This document shows, piece by piece, positions 17,215-26,214 of a stretch of 64,000 bases of DNA. Location: the NCBI RefSeq assembly GCF_041261445.1, contig NZ_JBGCCU010000019.1, positions 62,001 to 126,000 of the forward strand. The letters are read 5' to 3'. Position 1 is the stretch's first letter. Each line of letters opens with the position of its first letter. Source of the DNA: Catenulispora sp. EB89. GTDB taxonomy: Bacteria > Actinomycetota > Actinomycetes > Streptomycetales > Catenulisporaceae. The notes beneath the pieces were generated by a model. The model saw nothing but the letters and a program-made list of their open reading frames with translations, searched no databases and was not told the DNA's origin. The position numbers and the translations under genes are program-made.

Positions 17215-18648
17215 ATGAGCGCACCGTCCAACCCCGAAGGCGTCACCGGCCGCCTCGTCACCTGGATCCACGACCTCACCTGGGACGACGTCCCCGCCGA
17301 GGTCCGCACCCGCGCCGCGCACCTGCTCCTGGACGGCCTCGGCTGCGCCCTGGTCGGCGCACAGCTGCCCTGGTCGCGCCTGGCGACCGAGGCGGTGCTC
17401 GGCATCGAGGGCGGCGGCGACGCGGTCGTCATCGGCACCGGCCGTACCAGCACGCCGGTCGGCGCCGCGCTGCTCAACAGCACCTACATCCAAGGCTTCG
17501 AGCTGGACGACTTCCATCCGCTCGCGCCGCTGCACAGCGCCTCGCTGCTGGTGCCCTCGCTGCTCGCGACGGCCAGCCACACCGGCCGGGACGTCACCGG
17601 CCGCGAGCTGCTGCTGGCCGCGCTGGTCGGGTTCGAGGTGGGCCCGCGGATCGGCTCCTCGATCGGCGGCACCGCGATGCTCTCGCGCGGCTGGCACTCG
17701 GGGCCGGTCTTCGGCGCCTCTTCGGCCGCCGCGGCGTGCGCGAAGCTGCGCGGCCTGGACCCGGCGCAGACCGAGGACGCGCTCGGCTTCGCCGCGACGC
17801 AGTCGGCGGGCCTGATGTCGGCGCAGTACGAGGCGATGGGCAAGCGGATGCAGCACGGCTTCGCGGCTCGCAACGGCTTCTACTCCGCGGCCCTGGCGGC
17901 CAGCGGCTACACCGGCATCGACCAGGTCTACGAACGCGAATACGGCGGCTACGTCGCGGTCTACGGCGAAGGCCACCCGACGGACCCCGAGGCGATCGTC
18001 AGGGGCCTGGGGGAGGGCTGGGAGACCACGATGGCGATGGTGAAGTCCTGGGCCGTCATGGGCGGTCTGCACGGCGCCGTCCAGGCCGCGCAGGCGCTGC
18101 GGGGCCGACTCGCCGGACACGGGGTCGAGAGCGTCGAGAGTGTCGAGCGCATCGATATCCGCGTCGGCGACGTGATCTATCACCACGGCTGGTGGCCGCC
18201 GCAGCGTCCGCTGGAGGCGATCGGCGGCCAGATGAACATCGGCTACGCCACCGCGGTCACCCTCCTCGACGGCACCGCATTGCCCGAGCAGTTCACCGCG
18301 GCCCGGCTCGACGCCGACGACGTCTGGGAGCTGCTGGAACGCACACACGTCACCCTCGACCGGTCGATCGACGAGCTGCCGCTGACCGAGCGCTTCCAGA
18401 CCCACGTGACGCTGACGTTCGCCGACGGATCCACCGACACCGAGCGCGTGATCTCCCCGCACGGCAGCCCCGTCGACCCGATCACGAACGACGAGGTGGT
18501 CGCGAAGTTCCGGAGCCTGACCGACCGGGTCATGGCGCCCGAGCGGGCCGGCGCGATCGTCGAGGCCGTCCAGGGCCTCGCCGACGCGCCCTCGCTCGCG
18601 CCGCTCGTGGCGCTGCTGGCCCCGCCGGTCGGAAGGGCGCTGGACTGA
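17215..18648 (+). CDS. MmgE/PrpD-family protein (2-methylcitrate dehydratase-like)
   Basis: 477 residues, full length for the family. Recognisable segments are 'LLDGLGCALVGAQLPW', 'VGAALLNSTYIQGFELDDFHPLAPLHSAS' (the conserved D-D-x-H catalytic region), 'GRELLLAALVGFEVGPRIG', 'GWHSGPVFGASSAAAACAKLRGLDPAQTEDALGFAATQSAGLM' and 'GGQMNIGYATAV'. The group includes 2-methylcitrate dehydratase and itaconate/cis-aconitate decarboxylases, enzymes acting on branched tri- and dicarboxylates. It is the first gene of an operon with PEP-mutase-like and aconitase-like enzymes. Which reaction it performs cannot be settled from sequence. Confidence 0.88.
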   Translation: MSAPSNPEGVTGRLVTWIHDLTWDDVPAEVRTRAAHLLLDGLGCALVGAQLPWSRLATEAVLGIEGGGDAVVIGTGRTSTPVGAALLNSTYIQGFELDDFHPLAPLHSASLLVPSLLATASHTGRDVTGRELLLAALVGFEVGPRIGSSIGGTAMLSRGWHSGPVFGASSAAAACAKLRGLDPAQTEDALGFAATQSAGLMSAQYEAMGKRMQHGFAARNGFYSAALAASGYTGIDQVYEREYGGYVAVYGEGHPTDPEAIVRGLGEGWETTMAMVKSWAVMGGLHGAVQAAQALRGRLAGHGVESVESVERIDIRVGDVIYHHGWWPPQRPLEAIGGQMNIGYATAVTLLDGTALPEQFTAARLDADDVWELLERTHVTLDRSIDELPLTERFQTHVTLTFADGSTDTERVISPHGSPVDPITNDEVVAKFRSLTDRVMAPERAGAIVEAVQGLADAPSLAPLVALLAPPVGRALD

Positions 18649-18691
18649 TGACGCTTGCCCCGCAGCCCGCAACGCTCGCCCCGGAGGACTC

Positions 18692-19576
18692 ATGACCACA
18701 CCAGCCCGCGCCCGCCTGCGCGAACTGCTCGACGCCCGGCAGCTCGTCGTCGCCCCGGGCGTCTACGACGGCATCAGTGCCCAGCTGGCCCGGCGCACCG
18801 GCCACGTCGCGGCCTACCTCACCGGCGCCGGTGTCGCAGCTTCCGGATTCGGGCTGCCCGACATCGGGCTCGTCACCCAGACCGAGATGGTCGAACGGGC
18901 CCGGATGGCGGTGCGGGCGCTCGGGGACGTGCCGCTGCTGGCCGACGCCGACACCGGCTATGGCGCGCCGATCAACGTCATCCGGACCGTGCGCGAGTAC
19001 GAGGACGCCGGGGTCGCCGCGATCCAGCTGGAGGACCAGGCGTTCCCGAAGAAGTGCGGCCACCTGCCCGACAAGGAGCTGGTCGGCGCCGACGACTTCG
19101 CCCGCACCCTCGGCGCCGCCCTGGAGGCGCGCACCGATGACGCGATGCTGGTCATCGCCCGCACCGACGCCCGCGGGCCGCTGGGGCTCGACGAGGCGAT
19201 CGCGCGGGCCAACAGGTACGCCGCCGAGGGCGCGGACATCCTGTTCGTCGAGGCGCCGCAGAGCACTGAGGAGATCGAGCGGATCGCCGCCGAGGTGCGC
19301 GCGCCGCTGCTGCTCAACCTGGTCATCGGCGGCCTCACGCCGGAACAGTCGGCCGAACGCCTTCAGCAGCTCGGCTTCGCCGTCGCGATCCACCCCTCCG
19401 CCGTCCTGGCACACAGCGCGCTCGGCGCGCTGACCGCGCTGTGCCAGCTGCGCGGCATCAAGCCCGACGAGTTCGTCCCGACCAGGCCCGAGGAGTTCTT
19501 CAACCTCGTCGGCATGGCCGAGTGGTTCGAGCTCGGTGAGAAGTACCGGCCCGCGCCGGTTGAGCAAGGAGCCTGA
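18692..19576 (+). CDS. Isocitrate lyase / PEP mutase superfamily lyase
   Basis: 294 residues, the size of methylisocitrate lyase (PrpB) and 2,3-dimethylmalate lyase. Motifs: 'APGVYDGISAQLARRTG', 'LLADADTGYG' (metal-binding aspartates), 'QLEDQAFPKKCGHL' (the catalytic-loop cysteine of the superfamily), 'IARTDARGPLGLDEAIARANRYAAEGADILFVEAP'. It should split a branched 2-hydroxy-dicarboxylate or tricarboxylate into pyruvate (or glyoxylate/oxaloacetate) plus a second acid. It lies 43 bases after the MmgE/PrpD gene and one base before the aconitase-type gene, and is clearly in the same operon. Confidence 0.88.
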   Translation: MTTPARARLRELLDARQLVVAPGVYDGISAQLARRTGHVAAYLTGAGVAASGFGLPDIGLVTQTEMVERARMAVRALGDVPLLADADTGYGAPINVIRTVREYEDAGVAAIQLEDQAFPKKCGHLPDKELVGADDFARTLGAALEARTDDAMLVIARTDARGPLGLDEAIARANRYAAEGADILFVEAPQSTEEIERIAAEVRAPLLLNLVIGGLTPEQSAERLQQLGFAVAIHPSAVLAHSALGALTALCQLRGIKPDEFVPTRPEEFFNLVGMAEWFELGEKYRPAPVEQGA

Positions 19577-19577
19577 T

Positions 19578-20837
19578 ATGCCCGGTACCGGCATGACCAT
19601 GATCGAGCGCATCCTCGCGCGCAAGGCCGGCCTGGCCTCGGTGGCCGTCGGCGACACCGTGACCGTGGACGTCGACATGACCGTCCTGATCGACCTGCAG
19701 TTCGCCACGATGTGGCTGCCGCCGCTGCGGATCGCCGACCCGGACAAGGTCGCGATCGTGATGGACCACGCCGTCCCGGCGCCGACGATCAAGGACGCGG
19801 CCGGCGGCCCGAACGCCCGCGGGTTCGCCGCCGACTTCGGCATCGAACGGTTCTACGACGTCGGCCGGCACGGCATCTGCCACCAGGTCATCGCCGAGAA
19901 CGGCCTGGCCCGCCCCGGCGAGGTGCTGGCCTGCACCGACAGCCACACCTGTGCCGGCGGCGCGTACAACACCGCGGCGCGCGGGCTCGGGCCGGCGGAG
20001 GTCTACTCGATCCTGTGCACCGGACGCACGTGGTTCCAGGTCTCGCCGACGATCCGCTACGAGTTCGTGGGGGAGTTGCCGGCGGGGGTCAGTGGCAAGG
20101 ACGTCTTCCTGCACATCGCCAACGAGTACGGCGACGCCACGAACCTCAACCTCGAGTACGGCGGCCCCGGCCTGGCGTCGATTCCGCTGCACGATCGGCG
20201 CACCATAGCTACACAGGGAGCCGAAATCTCTGCTGACTTCTCGACTTTCGCCTTCGACGACGTGCTCGCGGCGCACTTCGATGAGCTCGGTATCGCAGGC
20301 TTCGAACCCGCTGAGGCGGACGTTGACGCGACCTATGCCGACGTGCGCGAGATCGACCTGTCCGGCCTGGTGCCGTACGTCGCGCGCCCCGGGACCGTCT
20401 CGCGCAACGGCCTGCCGGTCACCGACATCGAGGCCCGCAGGATCGACCAGGCGTTCATCGGCTCGTGTGCCAACGGCCAGCTCGACGACCTGCGCATCGC
20501 CGCCGAGGTGCTGCGCGGCAAGCAGGTGGCGCCAGGTGTTCGGCTGATCGTCACGCCGGCCAGCCAGCAGGTCTACCGCGACGCGATGCGGCTGGGCTAC
20601 CTGCAGGACATCGCGGATGCCGGCGGCGTGGTCACGAACGCCACGTGCGGGGCCTGCTTCGGCTACCACATGGGGGTCGTCGGGCCCGGCGAGGTGTGCC
20701 TGACCTCCTCGACTCGCAACTTCACCGGCCGGATGGGATCCCCGGACGCGGAGATCTACATGGCCTCCCCGGCCACGGTCGCGGCCTCGGCGGTCGCCGG
20801 CCACATCACGGACGCCCGGACGGAGGCCGCGCGATGA
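19578..20837 (+). CDS. Aconitase/3-isopropylmalate dehydratase-type large subunit
   Basis: 419 residues from ATG 19578, with AAGGAG at 19566-19571. A LeuC-like [4Fe-4S] hydro-lyase of the short (archaeal/HacA) type. The cluster ligands are visible as Cys in GSCANG and two Cys in CGACFG; '[20 protein letters not shown]' is the substrate-pocket region. It needs the small subunit encoded next. Within this operon its role is probably hydration/dehydration of a branched dicarboxylate, as in 2,3-dimethylmalate (DmdAB) or methylcitrate-like pathways, rather than leucine synthesis; that is inference from the neighbours. Confidence 0.85.
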   Translation: MPGTGMTMIERILARKAGLASVAVGDTVTVDVDMTVLIDLQFATMWLPPLRIADPDKVAIVMDHAVPAPTIKDAAGGPNARGFAADFGIERFYDVGRHGICHQVIAENGLARPGEVLACTDSHTCAGGAYNTAARGLGPAEVYSILCTGRTWFQVSPTIRYEFVGELPAGVSGKDVFLHIANEYGDATNLNLEYGGPGLASIPLHDRRTIATQGAEISADFSTFAFDDVLAAHFDELGIAGFEPAEADVDATYADVREIDLSGLVPYVARPGTVSRNGLPVTDIEARRIDQAFIGSCANGQLDDLRIAAEVLRGKQVAPGVRLIVTPASQQVYRDAMRLGYLQDIADAGGVVTNATCGACFGYHMGVVGPGEVCLTSSTRNFTGRMGSPDAEIYMASPATVAASAVAGHITDARTEAAR

Positions 20838-21445
20838 GCGACGAGAACCTCGAAGCCAGCGGCCAGGATCTCGAAGTCAGCGGCCAAGCGCTCCGGGTCA
20901 GCGGCCGGGTCTGGGTCTTCGGCCATGGCCTGACCACCGACGACATGTACCCGCCGGACGCGATGAAGCTCGATCTCCCCGAGGCGGCGAAGCAGGTCTT
21001 CTACGCGGTCCGGCCGGGTTGGACCAGCGAGGTGCGGCCCGGCGACGTCGTGGTGGCCGGCCGCAACTTCGGCCTCGGGTCGTCCCGGCCGGTCGCGGCG
21101 CTGTTCCGGCAGCTCGGCGTGGCGGCGTTGATCGCCGAGGAGTTCAACTCGTTGTTCTTCCGCAACGCCGTCAACGCGGGCCTGCCGGCCCTGACGGTGC
21201 CCGACGCGACGTCGGTGTTCCGCGACGGCGACATCGCCGAGATCGATCTCGCCACCGGGACGTGGGCGAATCAGAGCACGCAGACGTCCGGTGTGGTGCC
21301 GGTGTTGCCGGAGCTCGTCCTGGAGATCATCGCCAGCGGCGGGGTCCTCCCGCGCCTCGCGCGGCAGGGCTACCTGCCGGCCGAACTCGCCGAACTGCTC
21401 AGCTCGCCGTCGGTGGCGGCGGCCGGACAGGGGAGCGGCGCATGA
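20834..21445 (+). CDS. Aconitase/3-isopropylmalate dehydratase-type small subunit
   Basis: 203 residues. Starts at the ATGA overlap with the large-subunit stop codon, so the two are translationally coupled. After an unusual about 25-residue N-terminus with three near repeats ([24 protein letters not shown]), the LeuD swivel fold appears: '[16 protein letters not shown]', '[54 protein letters not shown]'. GSSRP and the F-x-R-N segment are the substrate-recognition region. Partner of the preceding protein. Confidence 0.88.
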   Translation: MSDENLEASGQDLEVSGQALRVSGRVWVFGHGLTTDDMYPPDAMKLDLPEAAKQVFYAVRPGWTSEVRPGDVVVAGRNFGLGSSRPVAALFRQLGVAALIAEEFNSLFFRNAVNAGLPALTVPDATSVFRDGDIAEIDLATGTWANQSTQTSGVVPVLPELVLEIIASGGVLPRLARQGYLPAELAELLSSPSVAAAGQGSGA

Positions 21446-22113
21446 GCGAGCTCGCTCCCGGGATCCTGCGGATTCCGACCCGCGGTGACGGCGAGAACTG
21501 TTTCCTCGTCGCCGACGAGGACGGTCTGACGCTCGTCGACGTGGGCTGGAAGAGCGCGCCGACGGCCATCCGGCAGGCGATCGAGTCGACCGGCCGCACA
21601 CTCGCCGACGTCAGGCGGATCGTCATCACGCATGCGCACCCCGACCACGTCCGGGGCCTCGCCGAGGTGGCGGCGCGGAGCGATGCCGAGGTGCTGATCC
21701 ACGAGCTGGAGGCATCGTGGCTGGCCGCCGGACGCGTGCCGCGCTCGGGCCGTTCCGGGGCGTTCGGACGGGCCGTCGACCGGCTGCCGTTGCTGCACTG
21801 GCAGCCGGTCGCGGCGACGCGGACCGTCGTGGACGGCGCGCGGATCGGAGCGCTGCGGGTGATTCACACGCCGGGCCACAGCCCCGGGCACATCGTGCTG
21901 CTTCACGAGCCCAGCAAGGCTTTGCTGGTCGGCGACGCGGTCTTCAACCGTGGCGGGCTCAGTAGCGGTCAGGACGCGCTCGCCGCTGATCCGGTGGTGC
22001 GCGACGCTTCCTACGCGTTCATGCCTCGCGACGTGACCGCGGTGGGGTTCGCGCATGGAGCGCCGCTCGTCGGCGATGCCGTGACCAGCCTGAACGCCTG
22101 GCTGGATCGCTAG
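21442..22113 (+). CDS. Metallo-beta-lactamase-fold hydrolase
   Basis: 223 residues, ATGA-overlapping the small-subunit gene. The metal site is intact: [10 protein letters not shown], then '[14 protein letters not shown]' and 'LVGDAVF'. This is the glyoxalase II/thioesterase-like branch of the MBL superfamily. As the last gene of the carboxylate operon it may hydrolyse a CoA thioester or lactone intermediate; no direct evidence. The next gene begins a separate transcription unit with its own VanR-type promoter. Confidence 0.85.
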   Translation: MSELAPGILRIPTRGDGENCFLVADEDGLTLVDVGWKSAPTAIRQAIESTGRTLADVRRIVITHAHPDHVRGLAEVAARSDAEVLIHELEASWLAAGRVPRSGRSGAFGRAVDRLPLLHWQPVAATRTVVDGARIGALRVIHTPGHSPGHIVLLHEPSKALLVGDAVFNRGGLSSGQDALAADPVVRDASYAFMPRDVTAVGFAHGAPLVGDAVTSLNAWLDR

Positions 22114-22134
22114 GGACCGGTCGCGCGGCGGCGT

Positions 22135-22176
22135 GCGTATCGCAGGCATATCGAAAAGCCCATACATGCCGGCAAC
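22135..22176 (+). promoter_or_regulatory. VanR-box promoter, site A (vanK)
   Basis: Carries TATCG-N6-TATCGAAAA (period 11) followed by N5-ATACATGCCGGCAAC. The same arrangement precedes vanH and, on the other strand, the D,D-carboxypeptidase gene. Eleven-base direct repeats are the usual binding pattern of OmpR-family regulators such as VanR. The assignment to VanR is inference from the shared pattern and the locus. Confidence 0.75.
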
Positions 22177-22199
22177 GCGGCGCCGCGTTGACTGGACCA

Positions 22200-23306
22200 A
22201 TGACTTTGACCGTCGGGCCGATCAGCGCTGCCGAGCATCTGGCGTTCGTGCGGGCCCAGCGGTGGGTCAGCTTTCTGCAGACCCCGGCGTGGGCCCGGGT
22301 GAAGACCGAGTGGCGGAGCGAGTCGCTGGGCTGGTTCGACGGTCAGCAGTTGGTCGGGGCGGGGCTCGTGTTGCACCGTCCGGTGCCGCGTCTGCGGAAC
22401 CGGACGCTGGCCTACCTGCCCGAGGGGCCGGTGATCGACTGGACCGGCGATATCCGGCGCTGGCTCGACCCGCTGGCCGCGCATCTGAAGGCGCACGGCG
22501 CGTTCGCCGTCCGGCTCGGCCCACCAGTGCGGACCGATACCTGGAGTGCTGCTCAGGTCAAGGAGGGCTTCGCCGATCCTGGTGTCAGGCGGCTCACCTC
22601 GCTGCCCGGCCAGCCTGACCTGGTCGGCATCCGGCTGGCGAACGTGCTCCGGGAGTCCGGCTGGCTGCCGCAGAACCCTGAGGACGGCTTCGGGGCCGGG
22701 CATCCGCAGTACAAGTTCGAGGTCCCGCTGAGCGGCCGGACCGAGGACGACGTGCTCGGAGGCATGAACCAGCTGTGGCGGCGGAACATCAGGAAGGCCG
22801 CGAAGGAAGGCGTCGAGGTCACGGTCGGCGACGATGTTCAGGCCTTCCACGCGCTCTACGTCCACACCGCCGAGCGCGACCACTTCACGCCCCGCCCGCC
22901 GCGCTACTTCGAGACGATGATCGCGGCGATGCGCGCCGAGGACCCGGAGCGTATCCGGCTCTACTTCGCGCACCACGAGGGCGACCTGGTGGCCGCGACG
23001 ATGCTGGTACGCGTCGGCACGCACGCGTGCTACGCCTACGGCGCCTCCTCGACCGCCAAGCGCGAGGTGCGCGGCTCCAACGCGTGCCAGTGGGCGATGA
23101 TCCGCGACGCGCTGGCCGCCGGCTGCGACGTCTACGACCTGCGCGGCATCACCCCGACGCTGGACCCGGACGACCCGCACGTCGGGCTGATCCAGTTCAA
23201 GGTCGGCACCGGCGGCCACGCCGTGCGGCACGTGGGGGAGTGGGATTTGCCGCTGCGGCCGGCGCTGTATCGGGCGTTCCAGCTGTACATGAGGCGGCGC
23301 GGGTGA
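22200..23306 (+). CDS. vanK: FemABX-family peptidyltransferase (VanK-like)
   Basis: 368 residues from ATG 22200; a TTG at 22188 is in frame but belongs to a leader motif shared with other van genes. Two GNAT-like halves are visible, with 'QTPAWARVKTEWRSESLGWFDG', 'YKFEVPLSGRTEDDVLGGMNQLWRRNIRKAAKEGVEV' and 'YAYGASSTAKREVRGSNACQWAMIRDALAAGCDVYDLRGI', the FemX signature. Such enzymes add the first cross-bridge amino acid from aminoacyl-tRNA to the lysine or diaminopimelate of the stem peptide. In S. coelicolor VanK is needed because the normal FemX cannot use D-Lac-ended precursors. The VanR-type promoter and nearby vanHAX make that role likely here. Confidence 0.88.
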   Translation: MTLTVGPISAAEHLAFVRAQRWVSFLQTPAWARVKTEWRSESLGWFDGQQLVGAGLVLHRPVPRLRNRTLAYLPEGPVIDWTGDIRRWLDPLAAHLKAHGAFAVRLGPPVRTDTWSAAQVKEGFADPGVRRLTSLPGQPDLVGIRLANVLRESGWLPQNPEDGFGAGHPQYKFEVPLSGRTEDDVLGGMNQLWRRNIRKAAKEGVEVTVGDDVQAFHALYVHTAERDHFTPRPPRYFETMIAAMRAEDPERIRLYFAHHEGDLVAATMLVRVGTHACYAYGASSTAKREVRGSNACQWAMIRDALAAGCDVYDLRGITPTLDPDDPHVGLIQFKVGTGGHAVRHVGEWDLPLRPALYRAFQLYMRRRG

Positions 23307-23345
23307 CGGTTCGCGGCGGCTGAGATCGGCTGGCCACAATGCTCC

Positions 23346-23372
23346 GCACGCACGCACGCACGCACGCACGCA
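23346..23372. repeat. GCAC tetranucleotide microsatellite
   Basis: Six GCAC units plus GCA, continued more loosely by further GCAC/GCAT motifs to about 23440. It lies 40 bases after the vanK stop, in the gap leading to the murF repeats, and could vary in length. Confidence 0.9.
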
Positions 23373-23470
23373 GCCCCGCACCGCACCATGGCACGCACGC
23401 CCCGCATGCATGCCCCGCACGCACGCCCCGTGTCGCACGTGCGAAGCCCACCGCGCCAGCCGGCCGCCGC

Positions 23471-23898
23471 TACACCAGCGCCGCCGCCACCTGGTCCAGC
23501 CGGCCGCCGCGCGAAGCCTTGACGAGCACCACGTCTCCGGCGCCGATGTGTTCGCGCAGCCAGGCGACGGCTGCGGTTACACCAGGGCTGCCGCCACCTG
23601 GTCCAGCCGGCCGCCGCGCGAGGCCTTGACGAGCACTACGTCTCCGGCGCCGATGTGTTCGCGCAGCCAGGCGACGGCTGCGGCTACACCAGCGCTGCCG
23701 CCACCTCGTCCAGCCGGCCGCCGCGCGAAGCCTTGACCAGCACCACATCCCCGGCGCCGATGTGTTCGCGCAGCCAGGCGACGGCCGCCGCTACACCAGC
23801 GCTGCCGCCACCTCGTCCAGCCGGCCGCCGCGCGAGGCCTTGACCAGCACCACGTCTCCGGCGCCGAGGTGTTCGCGGAGCCAGGCGACGGCCGCCGC
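23471..23898 (-). repeat. Four tandem 107-bp copies of the murF 3' end
   Basis: Units start at 23471, 23578, 23685 and 23792. The last is the true 3' end of murF; its TAG stop (23791-23793) spans the junction with the third unit. Each unit encodes [18 protein letters not shown]...[10 protein letters not shown] followed by a stop in the same relative place. Since 107 is not a multiple of three, each successive copy is in a different frame and untranslated from murF. Differences between units are mainly at silent positions (for example AAGGCT/AAGGCC, GACGTG/GACGTA), with few replacements (I/L, E/Q). vanK and murF converge on this array. Confidence 0.92.
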
Positions 23899-25134
23899 GT
23901 TGTCCGGTACCGGGACGGCGCGCTCGCCGGCGCCGTCGGCGATGGCGCGGGCTGCCGTGCCGACTGCGACCACCACGTCGGAGCGGGAGGAGGCGTATCG
24001 GCCGATCGCGCGGTGTTCGGCGGGGCTGGTGGCGCCGAGCTCCAGCATCTCGCCGAGGACGGCGATGCGGCGGCTGCCCTCGATCGCTGCGAGGGCGTCC
24101 AGTGCAGCGCGGGTCGAGTCGGGGTTCGCGTTGTAGGAGTCGTTGAGCAGGCGCGCGCCGACTGCCAGCTCGCGTAGCTCCATGCGCCATTTCGACAGGG
24201 ACGCGGTCGCGAGTGCCTTCGCCGTCACGTCCAGCGGCACACCGGCCACCAGCGCCGCCGCTGCTGCGGCCGCCGCGTTGAGCGCCTGGTGTGCGCCCAC
24301 CAGCGGTAGCGTGACGACTGCCGCCGCCTTGCCGCTCCGCAGTGTGAACGACGGCCGTCCGAGCTGGTCCAGCACCAGGTACCGCACCTGCACGCCGGCG
24401 TGCTCGGCGCGGCCGAAGGTCAGGACCGGGCCGTCGGTGTACGAGCGCATCGCGGACACGCGCCGGTCGTCGGCGTTGAGTACGGCCGTGCCGCCGGGCG
24501 CCAGGCCCCGCACCAGCTCGCTTTTGGCCTGCGTGATGGCGCCGCGCGAGCCGAACTCGCCGAGGTGCGCCAGCCCGACGTTCAGCACGACCGCGACGTC
24601 GGGCGCGACCAGGCCGGTCAGCGCCGCGATGTCGCCGACGTGCCGGGCTCCCATCTCCAGCACCAGGAAGCGGGTGTCGGCGTCGGCGCGCAGCATGGTC
24701 AGCGGCACGCCGAGCTCGTTGTTCAGCGAACCGAGCGTGGCGACCGTCGCCGCGGTGCTCGACAGGACCGCCGTGATCAGGTCCTTGGTGCCGGTCTTGC
24801 CCTGCGAGCCGGTCACCGCCACCACGGTCAGCCCGGCCCGCAGCCGCGCCACGACGTGCGTGGCGAGCGCCTGCAGCGCGGCCCGCACGTCCGGGACGAC
24901 GACCGTCGGCAGCGGCGTGGCCCGCGTCCCGAGCACGGCCACCGCCCCCGCCGCCGCGGCTTGGCCGACGTAGTCGTGGCCGTCGGCGTGCTCGCCGGCG
25001 AAGGCCACGAACAGGCCGCCGGGCTCGGCCTGCCGGCCGTCGAGCACGGCCGGCGCGGTCACGGTCAGGGCCGCGTCCCCCTCGACCGTCCCGCCGACAA
25101 CGGTGGCGATCTCGGCGAGGCTGAGCGGAATCAT
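23791..25134 (-). CDS. murF: MurF: UDP-MurNAc-tripeptide--D-alanyl-D-Ala(Lac) ligase paralogue
   Basis: 447 residues, complete. Starts [15 protein letters not shown], typical for MurF. ATP site [15 protein letters not shown], then '[17 protein letters not shown]', '[13 protein letters not shown]', '[14 protein letters not shown]'-like segment, '[19 protein letters not shown]' and a C-terminal '[21 protein letters not shown]'. It adds the terminal dipeptide (or depsipeptide) to the cytoplasmic wall precursor. Position between vanK and vanHAX suggests a paralogue suited to D-Ala-D-Lac, like the extra murF I recall in the teicoplanin cluster. Its start overlaps (ATGA) a small upstream ORF, and it is divergent from vanH across VanR site B. 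The 3' end is multiplied in tandem. Confidence 0.92.
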   Translation of the reverse strand: MIPLSLAEIATVVGGTVEGDAALTVTAPAVLDGRQAEPGGLFVAFAGEHADGHDYVGQAAAAGAVAVLGTRATPLPTVVVPDVRAALQALATHVVARLRAGLTVVAVTGSQGKTGTKDLITAVLSSTAATVATLGSLNNELGVPLTMLRADADTRFLVLEMGARHVGDIAALTGLVAPDVAVVLNVGLAHLGEFGSRGAITQAKSELVRGLAPGGTAVLNADDRRVSAMRSYTDGPVLTFGRAEHAGVQVRYLVLDQLGRPSFTLRSGKAAAVVTLPLVGAHQALNAAAAAAAALVAGVPLDVTAKALATASLSKWRMELRELAVGARLLNDSYNANPDSTRAALDALAAIEGSRRIAVLGEMLELGATSPAEHRAIGRYASSRSDVVVAVGTAARAIADGAGERAVPVPDNAAAVAWLREHLGAGDVVLVKASRGGRLDEVAAALV

Positions 25135-25157
25135 GCGGCTGGCTCGTCATCGGTCAT
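25131..25157 (-). CDS. Possible 8-codon leader ORF coupled to murF
   Basis: ATG 25157 reads MTDDEPAA and stops at a TGA overlapping the murF start as ATGA. Directly upstream is TTGACTGGACCGC, nearly the same as the sequence before vanK (TTGACTGGACCA) and similar to that before vanH. murF itself has no Shine-Dalgarno sequence, so ribosomes may enter through this leader. Translation is unproven. Confidence 0.45.
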   Translation of the reverse strand: MTDDEPAA

Positions 25158-25179
25158 GCGGTCCAGTCAAGGCGGCGCG

Positions 25180-25221
25180 GTATATCGCCGGCGTATCGAA
25201 AACCACATACATACCGGCAAC
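25180..25221 (+). promoter_or_regulatory. VanR-box promoter, site B (vanH; murF divergent)
   Basis: TATCG-N6-TATCGAAAA with the 11-base period, then N5-ATACATACCGGCAAC, aligning without gaps to site A. It lies 25 bases before the vanH start and about 45 bases from the murF start on the other strand, so one site could serve both genes. Confidence 0.78.
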
Positions 25222-25245
25222 CTCGCGTGGTCTTGAGTGGCTGCC

Positions 25246-26214
25246 ATGACGGGAATCACCATCTACGGATGCGGCCAGGACGAGGCTGTCTTGTTCCGGG
25301 AGCTGACGCCGGGATTCGGTGTTGTTCCCACGATCACCGAGGCCGCGGTATCGGAATCCAACGCGGAACTGGTGGCCGGAAACCGGTGCATCAGCGTCGG
25401 TCATAAGACGCGCGTCACCAACGACACTCTGCTCGCGCTCAGCCGGGCCGGCGTGGCGTACGTCTCCACCAGAAGCATCGGCTACAACCACCTCGACGTC
25501 GACTACGCGAACAGTGTCGGAATCACCGTCGAGAACGTCAGCTATTCGCCGGACAGCGTCGCCGATTACACCCTGATGTTGATGCTGATGGCCGTGCGCC
25601 ACGCGAAATCCATCGTGCGCCGCACCGACGTCCACGACTACCGGCTCCACGAGGTCCGCGGCCGTGAGCTGCGCGACCTGACCGTCGGCGTGGTCGGAAC
25701 GGGCCGCATCGGCGCGGCCGTCGTGGATCGCCTGTGGGGTTTCGGCTGCCAGGTGATGGCCCATGACCGCGGCCCCGAACGCAAAAGCGGCGCCGAGTAT
25801 GTACCGCTCGATGAGCTTCTACAGAGCAGCGACATCGTCACGCTGCACACACCTCTGAACGCAGATACGCATCATCTCCTTAGCCGCGAGCGTATAGAGA
25901 AACTCAGGCCCGGCGCGTTCATCATCAACACCGGACGCGGCTCTCTCCTCGACACTGAGGCTCTTTTCCAGGCGCTGGAAAGCGGTCGGCTGGGTGGTGC
26001 GGCGCTCGACGTCCTCGAAGGAGAAGAAGGGGTCTTCTATACGGACTGCCGAGAGCGCTCCATCGACAGCAAAGCACTACTGCGGTTGCAAGAGCTGCCG
26101 AATGTACTCGTCAGTCCGCACACCGCGTATTACACCGACCACGCACTGAGCGACACCGTCGAGAACTCCATCGTCAACTGTCTGAAGTTCGAGAGCAGGA
26201 ATCACCATGGATAA
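25246..26214 (+). CDS. vanH: VanH D-lactate dehydrogenase
   Basis: 322 residues from ATG 25246 (a GTG at 25237 is also in frame). D-specific 2-hydroxyacid dehydrogenase that reduces pyruvate to D-lactate for VanA. Visible features: NAD-binding GTGRIG, catalytic Arg in NTGRGSLLD, Glu in LDVLEGEEG and His in SPHTAYYTDHA. The 'STRSIGYNHLDVDYA' and 'DCRERSIDSKALLRLQELPNVLVSPHTAYYT' stretches are close to VanH. First gene of vanHAX; its stop overlaps the vanA start by 8 bases. The promoter carries VanR site B. Confidence 0.95.
   Translation: MTGITIYGCGQDEAVLFRELTPGFGVVPTITEAAVSESNAELVAGNRCISVGHKTRVTNDTLLALSRAGVAYVSTRSIGYNHLDVDYANSVGITVENVSYSPDSVADYTLMLMLMAVRHAKSIVRRTDVHDYRLHEVRGRELRDLTVGVVGTGRIGAAVVDRLWGFGCQVMAHDRGPERKSGAEYVPLDELLQSSDIVTLHTPLNADTHHLLSRERIEKLRPGAFIINTGRGSLLDTEALFQALESGRLGGAALDVLEGEEGVFYTDCRERSIDSKALLRLQELPNVLVSPHTAYYTDHALSDTVENSIVNCLKFESRNHHG

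Noticed and set aside
23346-23898. CRISPR-like array
   Set aside because: Repeats are 107 bp, contiguous, derived from murF coding sequence and without spacers; no cas genes are present.
23684-25150. Alternative longer minus-strand frame across murF ending in a second copy of the C-terminal peptide
   Set aside because: The frame carries MurF-like sequence only in the duplicated tail; the body of MurF is in the frame 23791-25134.
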